Assembly (NCBI GenBank): GCA_965214615.1
Contig: OZ243952.1
Span: 1-64,000 of the forward strand
Direction: 5' to 3'
Source: CBDAUN01 sp965214615
Lineage (GTDB): Bacteria; Pseudomonadota; Gammaproteobacteria; Arenicellales; JAJDZL01
Length of the DNA: 64,000 nt
The notes under the pieces are model-generated. The model was not told the origin of the DNA. It did no database searches and was given only the letters and a program-made list of their open reading frames with translations. This document shows, piece after piece, positions 27,334-37,137 of the stretch (positions are counted from its first letter, which is position 1; the number at the start of each line of letters is the position of its first letter). A program made the translations under genes and the position numbers.

Positions 27334-27999
27334 TCAGTGCGCCACCACCATGCGTAAAAACCGCACGGCAAGGACATCCGAGGTATCGATGCCCGATTCG
27401 CTCTTTGTAGCGAGTACCAGGGATTGCGCGTCATCGGGTCCAACGGGCATGACCAGGCGTCCGCCTACTGCGAGCTGATCATACAGGGGCTGCGGAACCA
27501 GGTCGGCGGATGCCGCAACAATGATTTTGTCATATTGTGCATGATCGACCCAGCCGTACTGCCCGTTCGCAATGCGCACGTGGATATTGCTGTATTGAAG
27601 ATCACTGAAGATCTCGGCGGCTTCACTGGCGAGTTCCGCAATGATGTCTACGGTGTAGACATCCCTGGCGAGACGACTGAGCACGGCTGACTGGTATCCG
27701 AGTCCAGTACCGATCTCCAGGACCCGGTCATGCGGCTGCAAATCTAGCAGATCGACCATAAGCGCCACGATGAAGGGCTGGGAAATCGTCTTGTCGTGAC
27801 CGATTGGAAGAGGCTGGTCGGCATAGGCAAAGGCCCGCAGCGACTCGGGCACAAACCTGTGCCTCGGCACTTCAAGCATTGCCTCGGTGACCGCATCGCT
27901 GATCGCCGGGCGGCCGGTACGCCCGCCGCAGGCGGAGGCGTGGGCTCCGATGGTGTCAATCATGGCCCGGCGCTTTTCCAGATAGTCCTTCTCGCTCAT
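27334..27999 (-). CDS. pcm: Protein-L-isoaspartate O-methyltransferase
   Basis: A 221-residue repair methyltransferase that acts on isoaspartyl residues. It has the PCMT landmarks RHRFVP, the YADQPLPIGHDKTISQP block (substrate-binding segment), motif I VLEIGTGLGYQSAVL and the C-terminal GGRLVMPVG. It differs from the tolC-linked paralogue at 15975-16703 in keeping the full substrate-binding segment. Confidence 0.95.
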   Translation of the reverse strand: MSEKDYLEKRRAMIDTIGAHASACGGRTGRPAISDAVTEAMLEVPRHRFVPESLRAFAYADQPLPIGHDKTISQPFIVALMVDLLDLQPHDRVLEIGTGLGYQSAVLSRLARDVYTVDIIAELASEAAEIFSDLQYSNIHVRIANGQYGWVDHAQYDKIIVAASADLVPQPLYDQLAVGGRLVMPVGPDDAQSLVLATKSESGIDTSDVLAVRFLRMVVAH

Positions 28000-28044
28000 T
28001 GCTGCGCTTGGCTCGGTTGTGCGTCAGATCCGAAGATCCAGGCG

Positions 28045-29706
28045 CTACATCACTTCGGCGATTCCAAAGTCTGCGTATTGCTGATTCCTGAAGTTTTCAC
28101 GAAACATGCCGCGCAGATTAGCCGCCACCTGATCGTAGGCTGCAGGATCGCGCCAGTTTCGCCTGGGATTCAGAATCTGCGGGTCGACGCCTTCGCAGTG
28201 CCTGGGATAGCGCAGATTGAATACCGGATGCACCTCGTGTTCGATGCCATTGTCGTGCAGCTTACCGCACATTGCGGCATTCAGCAGATTGCGCGTATCG
28301 CCGATCGATATTCTCGGTGCCTGCCCCGCAGGGCCTCCGATCCATCCGGTGTTAAGCAGCACGCATCGCGCTTTGTGACGCTGCATGTTGCGCTTCAGCA
28401 ATTCGGCATACACCTGCGGCTTGTGAGACATGAATGGAGCGCCGAAGCAGGCGCTGAATGTCGCTTCGGGATCTGTGACTCCGATTTCTGTACCTGCGAC
28501 TCGCGCGGTAAAGCCCTGTACGAAATGATAAACTGCCTGCTCGGGTTCGAGAATCGATACCGGCGGCAGCACGCCGAAGGCATCGGCGGTAAGCAGCACG
28601 ATGGTGTCGGGATGCGCGCCGCTCGCATTGTCTGCAACATTGGGGTTGCAGTTCAGCGGAAACGAAAACCGCGTATTTTCGGTACGTGACGCATCAAACA
28701 GGTCGAGTTCGTGCGGATGGGTTTGCTCGTACGGCCTGGACGCCGGCGCCGGCACGTTTTCGATAATGGTCCCGGGCTGGCTGAGCGCCTGGGCGATCAC
28801 CGGCTCGGCCTGCTTGTCAAGATTGATGAGCTTTGCGTAGCAGCCGTCTTCGAGATTGGAGATACCGGTATCGGTCCAGCCGGTTTCGTCATCGCCGATC
28901 AGCATTCGCGACGCGTCGGCCGAAAGCGTGGTCTTGCCGGTACCCGACAATCCGAACATGATCGCCGAATCGCCTGAGGCGCCGGCATTGGCCGCGCAAT
29001 GCATCGAAAGGTAGCCTTTGTTGGGCAGCAGGAAATTCATTACTGTAAAGATGGATTTCTTGACCAGCCCGCAATAGTCTGCACGGCCGGCTACAAGGCA
29101 TATGCGGTTGCGAAAATCGATGATCGCCGCCCGGTCTGAGCGGCAGCCGTCGCGCTGCGGGTCGCAGCGAAAGGTCTGCACGTTGAGCATCGTCCAGCGC
29201 TTGGCGCCTTTCGTATCGGCAGCAGCGTCGGTACGGAACATATTGCGCGCAAACAGCGCATGAGTGGCATATTGTCCGACAAACCGGTAGGGGATCGCAT
29301 AGGCATCATCGTGTCCGACTACGACATCCTGGACGAACAGGCGCCCGCCTTGTTCGTTCAAGTGGTCGATTACCCGCTTGAGCAGGGACTGGTAGGCATC
29401 AGGATCATACTTTTGCAGGCTGGACTTCCACCAGATGTCGGACTCGTACTCGTCCCACGCCACGGCGTAGGTATCGTCGACCGGACGGCCGGTGCATTCA
29501 GGGTCGGTCAGAAATACGAGCGGGCCGTTTTCGCCCAGCCCGGTGCTGAAGGCCTTGCGTTCATTGCCCGGTCCGTCAATTTCGACCCTGCCGCTATCGC
29601 CGTTCAGCGCCTCGCGGAAAAGCGCTGAACTGGAAAGGTTGTATAGAATCTGTGGTGATTCGATTCCGATTTCAGAACTCAGTTCGCGCCGGATGTCCCT
29701 TGTCAC
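28045..29706 (-). CDS. pckA: Phosphoenolpyruvate carboxykinase (ATP)
   Basis: A 553-residue gluconeogenic enzyme that converts oxaloacetate to PEP. The P-loop is GLSGTGKTTLSAD, preceded by MHCAANAG. The ATP-type signature region and the arginine-rich NTRFSFPLN block are present. The start is a GTG at 29706. It sits 45 nt upstream of pcm on the same strand. No obvious co-functioning neighbour. Confidence 0.96.
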   Translation of the reverse strand: MTRDIRRELSSEIGIESPQILYNLSSSALFREALNGDSGRVEIDGPGNERKAFSTGLGENGPLVFLTDPECTGRPVDDTYAVAWDEYESDIWWKSSLQKYDPDAYQSLLKRVIDHLNEQGGRLFVQDVVVGHDDAYAIPYRFVGQYATHALFARNMFRTDAAADTKGAKRWTMLNVQTFRCDPQRDGCRSDRAAIIDFRNRICLVAGRADYCGLVKKSIFTVMNFLLPNKGYLSMHCAANAGASGDSAIMFGLSGTGKTTLSADASRMLIGDDETGWTDTGISNLEDGCYAKLINLDKQAEPVIAQALSQPGTIIENVPAPASRPYEQTHPHELDLFDASRTENTRFSFPLNCNPNVADNASGAHPDTIVLLTADAFGVLPPVSILEPEQAVYHFVQGFTARVAGTEIGVTDPEATFSACFGAPFMSHKPQVYAELLKRNMQRHKARCVLLNTGWIGGPAGQAPRISIGDTRNLLNAAMCGKLHDNGIEHEVHPVFNLRYPRHCEGVDPQILNPRRNWRDPAAYDQVAANLRGMFRENFRNQQYADFGIAEVM

Positions 29707-29810
29707 TGCTCATGTGCTCCCGATGGTTTTGTGTGTTTGGCGAATTACAGGAGCGTTCCTGCAATTGTCCTTCGAATTGTTCCGTTCATATCCCCCGGCC
29801 GAGACCGAAA

Positions 29811-30527
29811 TCAGTTGAATCTTTTCGCATCGCCGCTGGCATACTGGGCAACCATCCGGTCTGCTGCGGTCGAGGCGCGCAGCGATTCGACAATGCCGGG
29901 CAGCTGATCGGCGGGAATCGCGCATGTCATTTCATTGTTCGAAAAGCCGGTACGGCCCCGGCTGAGCATGCATCCGACACTGATCGCAGGCTTGCGCTGC
30001 TCCTTTGCGATGGCGATGATGTGGCATTGCGGCTTGCCTTCGAATGCCATGGTCGGGACTGCCGAGTGAAGCTGCATGGCCTGCTTGGCGTTCAATCGCA
30101 GGAACACAATATCGGCTGCACCGGGCGAGTCGGCCAGCGGACCGTAAACTACGGCGGCAGGCCTGGACTGCACCGTCGGAATGTGCGGAAATATCTCCGG
30201 ACTGACCCATTTGGCCTCGCAGACCGCCTGAACATCCGCGCGGCCGGCCGCTTCGTCCAAACTGATCATGCCGTGCGTCAGACTGCCGACACTGCAGTTT
30301 CCGTGGTCCTGCGGCACCGTTGAAAAAGTTCTTTCGGATGCCTTGGTCCAGAATACGCAGCCGGCCGAGACTGCGCCGGTGCGGCCGTCCTCGGTTTCGG
30401 CCGGGTAATCGGCCCCGTACGGATCCACGTCATCCGGCAATTCATCGCAAAATGTAATCGCGAGCGGCGGTGACGAAAGACTGAGTAATGCGGTCAATTC
30501 TTCCGCTGCTTTCCTGTTATCGGACAT
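29811..30527 (-). CDS. DUF169 family protein
   Basis: A 238-residue protein of the DUF169 group. It begins with the family-typical EELTALLSLSSPPLAI, has a conserved CVFWTKA stretch and the paired cysteines of GNCSVG and SVGCMLSRGRTG. The function is unknown. Conserved cysteines suggest metal or cofactor binding. It lies between pckA and the multicopper oxidase on the same strand. Confidence 0.85.
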   Translation of the reverse strand: MSDNRKAAEELTALLSLSSPPLAITFCDELPDDVDPYGADYPAETEDGRTGAVSAGCVFWTKASERTFSTVPQDHGNCSVGSLTHGMISLDEAAGRADVQAVCEAKWVSPEIFPHIPTVQSRPAAVVYGPLADSPGAADIVFLRLNAKQAMQLHSAVPTMAFEGKPQCHIIAIAKEQRKPAISVGCMLSRGRTGFSNNEMTCAIPADQLPGIVESLRASTAADRMVAQYASGDAKRFN

Positions 30528-30743
30528 TGAACTCTCCCAAGTGTGAAATTGTTGACTTCCAGTACAAATATACCCTTAACCGGATGTCGATATGCCCAGT
30601 CCGAAGCACATTGCTCCGCCTAGGCGTGTTGCACTGCAATATACCACGCCAATGTGCACAGTATGCAGGCGTATTGACGCGCGATGAGCCTGCACCCGGA
30701 TTGCAGGCGTTGCTCAGCAAGCATCGGTCTGCGCGACAAGCGC

Positions 30744-32177
30744 CTACGCCACGGCAATGACCGATGCCATTCCGAATTCCTGGTGTTCGAGAATGTGGCA
30801 ATGGAGCATCCATTTGCCGGGGTTATCGGCGACGAATGCTATTTCCTGCATATCCCCCGGCTTGATGAGCACGGTGTCGCGCAGCACAGGGCGAGGAATC
30901 GGAACTTCATTTTGCGCAATCACCCTGAAGGCATGGCCGTGCAAGTGGACCGGATGTTCGAAAGAGGTCCGGTTGCTCAATTCGAGGATGTAGGTTTTGC
31001 CCAGGTCAAGCGACAGCAGCGGTTTATCGAAATGCACATCGTCAGGCACCTGTCCGTTGGTGGCCCACAGTTTGCCAAGCTGCGCCAGTTCCGCGAGGGT
31101 CTTGAATTCGCCGTTGAGTTCTGCGCCGTCCAGTCCTCCCATCGCACCGCCTTCAAACACGATCCGGTGGCGAATGGCGCCATCCAGCACCGGCTCGGAG
31201 ACAGGATTGGGCGCCAAGGCGGGCGGCGGACCTTCGGCACGAAGCGCCAGAGGCTCATCATCTCGGCGGATCAGGCGCATGAGGCGAAACGCGTGCCGCT
31301 GTCCGTAGGCGTCGTCCAAAACCATTGATTCGCTGCCGGGGTCGCCGAGAACATCGATAATCAGATCGGTGCGCTGCCCTGCGCCGAGCACGACGGAGCC
31401 GTTTTCGGGCCTGTGCGGCTCAACGGGATGTCCGTCAAGAGCAATGACCCAGGGAGAAAGACCTTCGAAATTAAGTGCAAACGTCCGGGCATTTGCGACA
31501 TTGGCCAGACGAAGTCGCAATCGCTCTCCCGAACGCACAAAGAATTGCTCGTTGACGGTGCCGTTTACCGTGACCACGTTTCCAAGTCTTCCGTTGTGGC
31601 TGGCATCATGCAGATTCGGTGAAAAATCAGCCAGTTCGGCGGTGTTCGTCAAGCGCCAGTCATCCAATACCCAAAGTACATCGCGGTCCACGTCAGGGGG
31701 CTGGGCTTCGTCGACAATCAGTACGCCGTGCAAGCCTTTGCCCACCTGCCGAGACGAATTCATATGCGGGTGATACCAGAATGTACCGGCATCTTCGAGT
31801 GCAAAGCTGTAGGAATGCGACGCGCCCGGGGCAATCGGCTTTTGGCTGATATGGGGAACTCCGTCCATCGCGACCGGCACTCGAAGGCCGTGCCAATGCA
31901 CCGTGGTCGGCTCGCTCAGTTGATTTTCCAGCGTGACGTTAAGCGTGTCGCCCTGGCGGTAGCGCAGCAAGGGACCTGGAATCTGATTATTGTATGCCCA
32001 TACCGAGGTATCGAATCCGTGCTCCATCACTAGATTCGCGGATGCCGGGGCGGCTGCGAGATGCACGGCAGGCGGCGATTGCGCTGCCAGTCGCACCGGC
32101 ACCGCTGCCGATGCGGCGGCGAAGATGCAGCCGCGCAGGAAATCTCTTCGGCCAAGTTCAGGCTGGCCGTCTGACAT
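30744..32177 (-). CDS. Tat-exported multicopper oxidase
   Basis: A periplasmic laccase-like oxidase of 477 residues. A twin-arginine signal (GRRDFLRG, then a hydrophobic run ending in AAQS) marks the start at 32177, so the longer frame to 32267 is rejected. Copper ligands are HWHG and WYHPH in the first cupredoxin domain and HPVHLHGH and HCHILEHQEFGM in the last. The latter holds the T1 Cys-His and the axial Met. Substrate may be Cu(I), Mn(II), Fe(II) or phenolics. No copper-resistance genes are adjacent. Confidence 0.93.
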   Translation of the reverse strand: MSDGQPELGRRDFLRGCIFAAASAAVPVRLAAQSPPAVHLAAAPASANLVMEHGFDTSVWAYNNQIPGPLLRYRQGDTLNVTLENQLSEPTTVHWHGLRVPVAMDGVPHISQKPIAPGASHSYSFALEDAGTFWYHPHMNSSRQVGKGLHGVLIVDEAQPPDVDRDVLWVLDDWRLTNTAELADFSPNLHDASHNGRLGNVVTVNGTVNEQFFVRSGERLRLRLANVANARTFALNFEGLSPWVIALDGHPVEPHRPENGSVVLGAGQRTDLIIDVLGDPGSESMVLDDAYGQRHAFRLMRLIRRDDEPLALRAEGPPPALAPNPVSEPVLDGAIRHRIVFEGGAMGGLDGAELNGEFKTLAELAQLGKLWATNGQVPDDVHFDKPLLSLDLGKTYILELSNRTSFEHPVHLHGHAFRVIAQNEVPIPRPVLRDTVLIKPGDMQEIAFVADNPGKWMLHCHILEHQEFGMASVIAVA

Positions 32178-32439
32178 CGCGGGCCTCAGTGACGCCAGGG
32201 TCCTGATATTTGAAAAATCTGCGCTGCCGCTTGACCCGGGGTGCCACGCACTTGCCTGGGCGGACACGTTTGAGGTTTGAATTTGTCATGGCTGACGCGA
32301 TTCCGGCTTGGATACTCGCTGGATAATCTGAAAAAGTATACAGGTTGCGGGCAATAAAACGAAGCGTTTCGCCGCCGACTGCGCACCTTCGATTCGCAGT
32401 GGCAGGAGCAAAGGCCGGTGCCGCGATTCGCCATGCAGA

Positions 32440-32823
32440 CTAATTCAGCAGTCCTCGCTCTTGCAGAACTTTGCGGGCGACGCGGAAGCACTCGAGGCTT
32501 TGCGGGACGCCGCAGTAGATGCCGATCACATGAATGATGGCGCGAATCTCGTCCTTGGTGACTCCGTTGTTCACCGCTCCGCGGCAGTGTATCTCCCACT
32601 CATGCATCTTTCCGAGCGCACCGATCATGGCAAGATTCATCATTGAACGGGTCTTGGCATCAATGACGTCGTCTCCCCATCCGAATCCCCAGCACCATTC
32701 GGTCATGGCTTCTTGAAACGGGCGCGTAAACTCGTCGGCCTGTTCAAGGTTGCGCTCGACATACTCGGCTCCGAGCGTTGATTTACGTCGGCTCAGCCCT
32801 TTTTCAAACAGTTCTTTGTCCAT
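32440..32823 (-). CDS. Carboxymuconolactone decarboxylase family protein
   Basis: A 127-residue AhpD/CMD-fold protein. The helical pattern with RSMMNLAMIGALGKMHEWEIH and the IHVIGIYCGVPQSL segment matches the 4-carboxymuconolactone decarboxylase-like subgroup. No protocatechuate genes are nearby and the redox CXXC of AhpD is absent, so the actual reaction is open. It lies upstream of the multicopper oxidase on the same strand with a 262-nt gap. Confidence 0.88.
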   Translation of the reverse strand: MDKELFEKGLSRRKSTLGAEYVERNLEQADEFTRPFQEAMTEWCWGFGWGDDVIDAKTRSMMNLAMIGALGKMHEWEIHCRGAVNNGVTKDEIRAIIHVIGIYCGVPQSLECFRVARKVLQERGLLN

Positions 32824-33154
32824 TGTCGATGCTCCTTGATCAATTGGTTGCTTTCGGTGTCCGAATCATGCAGGCGCAAGCCCGCTTCGTCATGTGTCTT
32901 TCAAGCGGTAGTATAGGAAGCACGCTGGCGCAAAGCAACGCATAGACTCGTATGCGGAGATCTTAGGCGCGACACAGGCAGCAATAGAGCGTTTCGATGT
33001 ATCGGCGCAGACATCATCGGTTGCGATGCGGTCCATACGACCGCAGGTGCGATTGTCGCCGGGGACGATGTCCGTGATGAAATCAGGCTCGCAGCTGGTG
33101 TTCCGAGACGCTGTCAAAGCACCTTCTGTGCTCAAGAATCGAAGTCGAATTCTA
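32824..33154. other. Intergenic region between the CMD-like gene and rhlE
   Basis: About 330 bases with no convincing gene. A minus-strand frame of 93 codons (32890-33171) has no recognisable domain. It should hold the promoter of the CMD-like gene. Confidence 0.4.
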
Positions 33155-33186
33155 CATATCGCCCCGGGCACGGCCGGGGCGATATG
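33155..33186 (-). terminator. Strong hairpin downstream of rhlE
   Basis: A perfect 13-bp inverted repeat (33155-33167 with 33174-33186, 6-nt loop), very GC-rich in its upper half, starts 9 nt after the rhlE stop codon. The T run of a classical intrinsic terminator is weak on the minus strand, so this may be a terminator or an mRNA 3'-end stabiliser. Confidence 0.6.
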
Positions 33187-33195
33187 CCGAATGCA

Positions 33196-34554
33196 TCAGG
33201 CCGCAGACCGCAGAGCTCTTGCAGCTCCGGTGTTTCGGCCGCGATTGCGTTTTCTGCCGTCCCAGCCGGTCTTGGATTCTTGCCTGCTGCGGGACTTGTG
33301 AGTTCTGCCATCGGATCTGTGCCCGCCCCGCTTATCCGACGAAGCCGGCTTGCGGCCGGGCGCAGCGGCAGGTTTCTCGCCAACCACCGTCAGGCGCTGG
33401 TTGATCAGCTTTTCAATTTCTTTCAGATAGGCACGCTCGCTGGGATCGCAAAACGCAATCGCCGTACCGCCTGCGCCTGCCCGCGCTGTGCGGCCGATCC
33501 GGTGGACATAGCTTTCCGGCTCGTTGGGAAGCTGGTAGTTGATGACATGGCTGACGGACTCGACATCGATGCCGCGGGACGCGATATCGGTCGCCACCAG
33601 AACCCGCGCCTGACCATTGCGGAATCGCTGCAGGGCGCGCTGGCGGGCGCTTTGGGATTTGTTGCCGTGAATCGCTTCGGCAAGGACCCCGTCGTTGCAC
33701 AGCTGCTCTGCGACACGGTTGGCCTGATGCTTGGTGCGCGCAAACACAATCACCCGCGACATCGCCGGATCCTTGAGGATGGTGTCAAGCAATTTGCGCT
33801 TTCCAGCGGCACTGACATGATAAATGCTCTGCTCGATGCGCTCGATCGGCGTTGCCTGGGGCGCCACCTCTATCCGCACCGGCTCGGTTAGGATCTCTGT
33901 CGCAAGCCGGGATATTTCCTTAGGCATAGTTGCACAAAAAAGCAGCGATTGGCGCGACCGCGGCATCGCCGCCATGATCTTGCGGACAACGTGCACGAAG
34001 CCCATGTCGAGCATCCGGTCGGCTTCATCAAGGACTAGGAATTCGATCGCTTCGAGCGCGACGTGGCGCTGCTCCATCAGGTCGAGCAACCGTCCGGGCG
34101 TTGCTATGAGAATGTCAACACCGCGATCCAGCGCGGAAACCTGCGGCACCTGACTGACACCGCCGAAGATCACAGTATGACGCAACTCGAGGTGTTTGCC
34201 GTAGGCACGGAATTCACTGCCGATCTGGATCGCAAGCTCGCGAGTCGGTGCAAGCACCAGTGCGCGCGGCTTGCTGATTGCTTTGCTGCTGCGATTGCGG
34301 CCTTTGACATTCTTGCGTCTGCTGCGGACGCTGCCTGCGTCGCACTTCGACTGCGAAAGCTGCTGAAGAATCGGCAATGCGAACGCTGCAGTTTTGCCGG
34401 TGCCTGTCTGGGCAATGCCCAAGATGTCACGCCCGTCCAGCAATTCCGGGATGGCTCGCGCCTGTATCGGGGTCGGTTCTATGTGGTTTCTGGCGGTCAA
34501 CGCACGCTGGATCGTGTCGGCCAGACTGAGTTCCGAGAATTTTAAAGTAGTCAC
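33196..34554 (-). CDS. rhlE: DEAD-box ATP-dependent RNA helicase RhlE
   Basis: A 452-residue DEAD-box helicase. Motifs in order: Q motif PTPIQARAIP, I AQTGTGKT, Ia PTRELAIQ, Ib ATPGRLLD, II VLDEADRM, III SLLFCATMP (SAT replaced by CAT), V ATDIASRGID and VI HRIGRTARAG. The basic, low-complexity C-terminal tail is RhlE-like. The start is a GTG at 34554. The 'CAT' in motif III is worth noting, as most members have SAT. A strong hairpin follows the stop. Confidence 0.94.
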   Translation of the reverse strand: MTTLKFSELSLADTIQRALTARNHIEPTPIQARAIPELLDGRDILGIAQTGTGKTAAFALPILQQLSQSKCDAGSVRSRRKNVKGRNRSSKAISKPRALVLAPTRELAIQIGSEFRAYGKHLELRHTVIFGGVSQVPQVSALDRGVDILIATPGRLLDLMEQRHVALEAIEFLVLDEADRMLDMGFVHVVRKIMAAMPRSRQSLLFCATMPKEISRLATEILTEPVRIEVAPQATPIERIEQSIYHVSAAGKRKLLDTILKDPAMSRVIVFARTKHQANRVAEQLCNDGVLAEAIHGNKSQSARQRALQRFRNGQARVLVATDIASRGIDVESVSHVINYQLPNEPESYVHRIGRTARAGAGGTAIAFCDPSERAYLKEIEKLINQRLTVVGEKPAAAPGRKPASSDKRGGHRSDGRTHKSRSRQESKTGWDGRKRNRGRNTGAARALRSAA

Positions 34555-35119
34555 GTAGTAGGTTTCCTATGATTCATCACATGGCACAACACACGTCGTA
34601 GACGCTGCCGATGCTCGGCAATATCGCCTTGACCGGGTGCCGCTAGTGGGAGAAGATTTGTAAAGTTGCTCGCGGGACGAAACGCCGCCTCGGGCAGCAC
34701 TTCGCGAAGTCGTAAGATATTCTGTGGCGAGAGTATGAACCCTAAGGCTCAGAAAGTCAAGAAAAACAATTGTCCAATGACCAATGAGCCTGAACCGTGA
34801 GGCGCAATTCAGCGACAAGCGAGCCTGCGGCGCGTCGTTTCAGCGCATCGTCAGAGGGATGATTGCAGCGTTGCTGACACTAAGGATGAGTACCTGGGGG
34901 CCGCCTTCGAGCAGATCTGGCAGCTTATTCCCGCCAGCGAGCCAAAGGACTGTTCCTTGACTGTCCGGGAATCGGGGCTGCGGTTCATTGACGAAACGCC
35001 GACCAGGTCCAGGTATCGCAGGCACGGCAATTCGCACCACGGCCTGCTCAAGGCAAAACCGGGCAGGGTCGTCGCCGGGCAGTCACGCACCGAGGTGTCG
35101 CGGTCGCCGGCAATTCGTT
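34555..35119. other. rhlE leader and upstream intergenic region
   Basis: The 565 bases between the rhlE start and the Rieske gene stop hold the rhlE promoter (34732-34760), an apparent leader of about 170 nt containing several small stems, and on the right the 3' flank of the Rieske gene. Short frames here are not supported. Confidence 0.5.
34732..34760 (-). promoter_or_regulatory. Sigma-70-type promoter for rhlE
   Basis: On the minus strand, TTGACT (34760-34755), a 17-nt spacer, then CATACT (34737-34732). Transcription would begin near 34725, about 170 nt ahead of the GTG start of rhlE. Long leaders are common on cold-induced RNA helicase genes. Confidence 0.5.
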
Positions 35120-36211
35120 TCAGTCCGCCGATGCTGAAACAGCATCGCGCATCCACTTTTGAAGCACCTTTATCGAGTGCTCGGAATTGACACCGAATTT
35201 GGGGTCGACCACCAGGGGTCCCGGAACATAGCCCCGGCTGCCAAGTCCGCGCTGCACCGATTCGACAAGATGGATGTCCTCTTCGACCGTCGTCTCGCGA
35301 TCCTGCACCGCAAGGCGCCGCACCGTCTCGGATTCGGCTCCGCCGAGTGTGTACCAGCCGCGCCACACGTCCACCGAATCCACCGCGCGCGCGCGCCAAT
35401 GGTACGTATTCAATACGTTGCCCGGATAGACCTGAAACGAAAACATCGGCCACAGAAACCACGACGAATACTTCGCAGCCGTCGGATTGGCATCCGGATC
35501 GATCGAATAGCTCATGCTGTCAAGGTTCTGACATTCTGTCGTGTGCCTCAGGCAATGGCCCTGCGCCCGGATGTCATACGTCTCCGGCTTGACAATGCCG
35601 TTGGCGAATGTCTTGTGATTGATGCTGCAGTGGTAGCATTCGGAATAATTCTCAACCGAAAGCTTCCAGTTGCAGCGCTCCGGCACCCGTACCCACTCAA
35701 GGGGCTCAAGCTCGTCAATCCTGGGCACAAACTCAAGCAGCTCGGAACGGACATTCGGAAACCACTCGTCCATCGGCGGCGCATCAGGGTCGAGGCACGC
35801 AAACAAAAAGCCGTGGAAATCTTCAACCCGAACCTCCGTCAGGCAAATCCTGGACTTGTCGAAGTTCGGCACAGCCGCCAGATTCGGACCGCCCATGAGC
35901 CTGCCGTCAAGATCATAGGTCCAGTTGTGATACGGGCACACCAGCCGCTTGGCGCTGCCAGGCCCCGCTACCAGCTCGTGCGCACGATGCTGGCATACGT
36001 TGAAAAATGCACGATTCCGCTGATCGCGGCCGCGAACGCAGAATAGGCTTTCGCCGGCAATCTCGAATGTAAAGTAGTCGCCGACATTCCGAGCCTGGGA
36101 AACATGTCCGGCAAACTGCCAGCTGCGCGCCATCAGCCGCGCCTGCTCGGCGCGAAACAGTTCCGGATCCAGATAGAACCGCGGTTCAAGTGTTCTGACA
36201 GGATCGTTCAA
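35120..36211 (-). CDS. Rieske-type ring-hydroxylating/N-demethylating oxygenase, alpha subunit
   Basis: A 363-residue non-heme iron oxygenase. The Rieske [2Fe-2S] ligands are Cys73-x-His75 (NVCQHRAH) and Cys92-x2-His95 (CPYHNW). The catalytic iron site follows at ENYSECYHCSINH (His194, His199, with Asn188 and Glu191 nearby). The overall pattern resembles GbcA and other quaternary-amine oxygenases (glycine betaine, stachydrine or carnitine type), not aromatic dioxygenases. No reductase partner is encoded nearby. The start is TTG at 36211 and overlaps the stop of the rpiR-type regulator, so the two are translationally coupled. Together with the divergent demethylase operon, a betaine substrate is inferred. 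Confidence 0.88.
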   Translation of the reverse strand: MNDPVRTLEPRFYLDPELFRAEQARLMARSWQFAGHVSQARNVGDYFTFEIAGESLFCVRGRDQRNRAFFNVCQHRAHELVAGPGSAKRLVCPYHNWTYDLDGRLMGGPNLAAVPNFDKSRICLTEVRVEDFHGFLFACLDPDAPPMDEWFPNVRSELLEFVPRIDELEPLEWVRVPERCNWKLSVENYSECYHCSINHKTFANGIVKPETYDIRAQGHCLRHTTECQNLDSMSYSIDPDANPTAAKYSSWFLWPMFSFQVYPGNVLNTYHWRARAVDSVDVWRGWYTLGGAESETVRRLAVQDRETTVEEDIHLVESVQRGLGSRGYVPGPLVVDPKFGVNSEHSIKVLQKWMRDAVSASAD

Positions 36212-37116
36212 CTGAATTCTCTGTGTTCAGAATCGTATATCCGCAAATCATAGCGGCGTTCGTGAAATTGCCTGATGCGGGCGACCGCGTTCGCACCCGT
36301 CTCGGCGATCACAAATGCGATCAGCGCTTCAAGCAGTGCCGACGCGGCAACCGTCGAAGGAAAGAACTGCGGCGTATCGGTGTGCACAATGAAGCTGTGA
36401 TCGCTCATCGCCACGATCGGCGAAGCCATGCTGTCCGATATTGCGACAATCGGCACGCCCTGGGCCTTCGCCGCTTCGACCCCATGCACCACCTCGGATC
36501 GAAAAGGCTTGAACGTCATCGCAATCAGAACATCATCGCCAGTCGCCCTCGCCAGATCGTCTACCGCGCTGCCGCCGGCCTTGGGAATCGCCGTCACATT
36601 GTCGCGCGCCATGTCAGCCAGATAGGCGAATGCGCTTGCAAGCATGTGATTTGCGCCTACCCCGAGCACGAAAACCTGATTCGCGCGCACAACGGTCTCA
36701 GCCACCGCCTTCATGCGCGCCGCGTCCGCCGCGGCGAATGTGCTCTCGATATTCTCGATTGCACTGGCTGCGGCATCCGCATACAGCGCAGAAAGCCTTC
36801 CCCCCTTAGATAGCGACTGCAGCCAGATCGCCCGGTCCGGGAAATTCACCCGCCCGCTTCGAATCTGCTCGCGGAACGGAGCCCGAAACTCGTCGTACCC
36901 CGCAAACCCCGCCGACTGCGCCATGCGCACCACCGTGTTCGGCGTCACCATTGCCGAGTGCGCAATCTCGCGCACCGAACTGACGCCGACATCGTTTGGA
37001 TTGTCAAGCACATAGGCCGCCGCCTTGCGCACCTGCGGCGTCAGATCCGTCAGCATCCCGGCCAGCTGATCGAGCAGCGCATTCGGATCCTGCATTGGTA
37101 CATTTATTTCTTTCAT
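36208..37116 (-). CDS. RpiR-family transcriptional regulator
   Basis: A 302-residue regulator with an N-terminal RpiR-type HTH (about residues 10-85, including SSVREIAHSAMVTPNTVVRMAQ) and a C-terminal SIS domain (about 125-270) that would bind a phosphorylated or amino-acid-like effector. It is first in the leftward unit with the Rieske gene and divergent from the demethylase operon, so it most likely controls both. The ATG at 37116 lies inside a repeat-rich region. ATG 37095 (MQDPNALLDQ) is an alternative that would leave the operator upstream of the gene. Confidence 0.9.
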   Translation of the reverse strand: MKEINVPMQDPNALLDQLAGMLTDLTPQVRKAAAYVLDNPNDVGVSSVREIAHSAMVTPNTVVRMAQSAGFAGYDEFRAPFREQIRSGRVNFPDRAIWLQSLSKGGRLSALYADAAASAIENIESTFAAADAARMKAVAETVVRANQVFVLGVGANHMLASAFAYLADMARDNVTAIPKAGGSAVDDLARATGDDVLIAMTFKPFRSEVVHGVEAAKAQGVPIVAISDSMASPIVAMSDHSFIVHTDTPQFFPSTVAASALLEALIAFVIAETGANAVARIRQFHERRYDLRIYDSEHREFS

Positions 37117-37137
37117 ATCAAGAAATGGTATATTTGT
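37096..37137. promoter_or_regulatory. Candidate RpiR operator between the divergent units
   Basis: Two direct copies, TGGTACATTTAT (37096-37107) and TGGTATATTTGT (37126-37137), match at 10 of 12 positions and are spaced exactly 30 bp apart, about three helical turns. Between them is an inverted repeat TTTCTT-N7-AAGAAA (37107-37125). The stretch is markedly AT-rich compared with the flanking genes. This is what one expects of a regulator-binding and promoter region for the divergent rpiR/Rieske and demethylase units. Confidence 0.5.
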
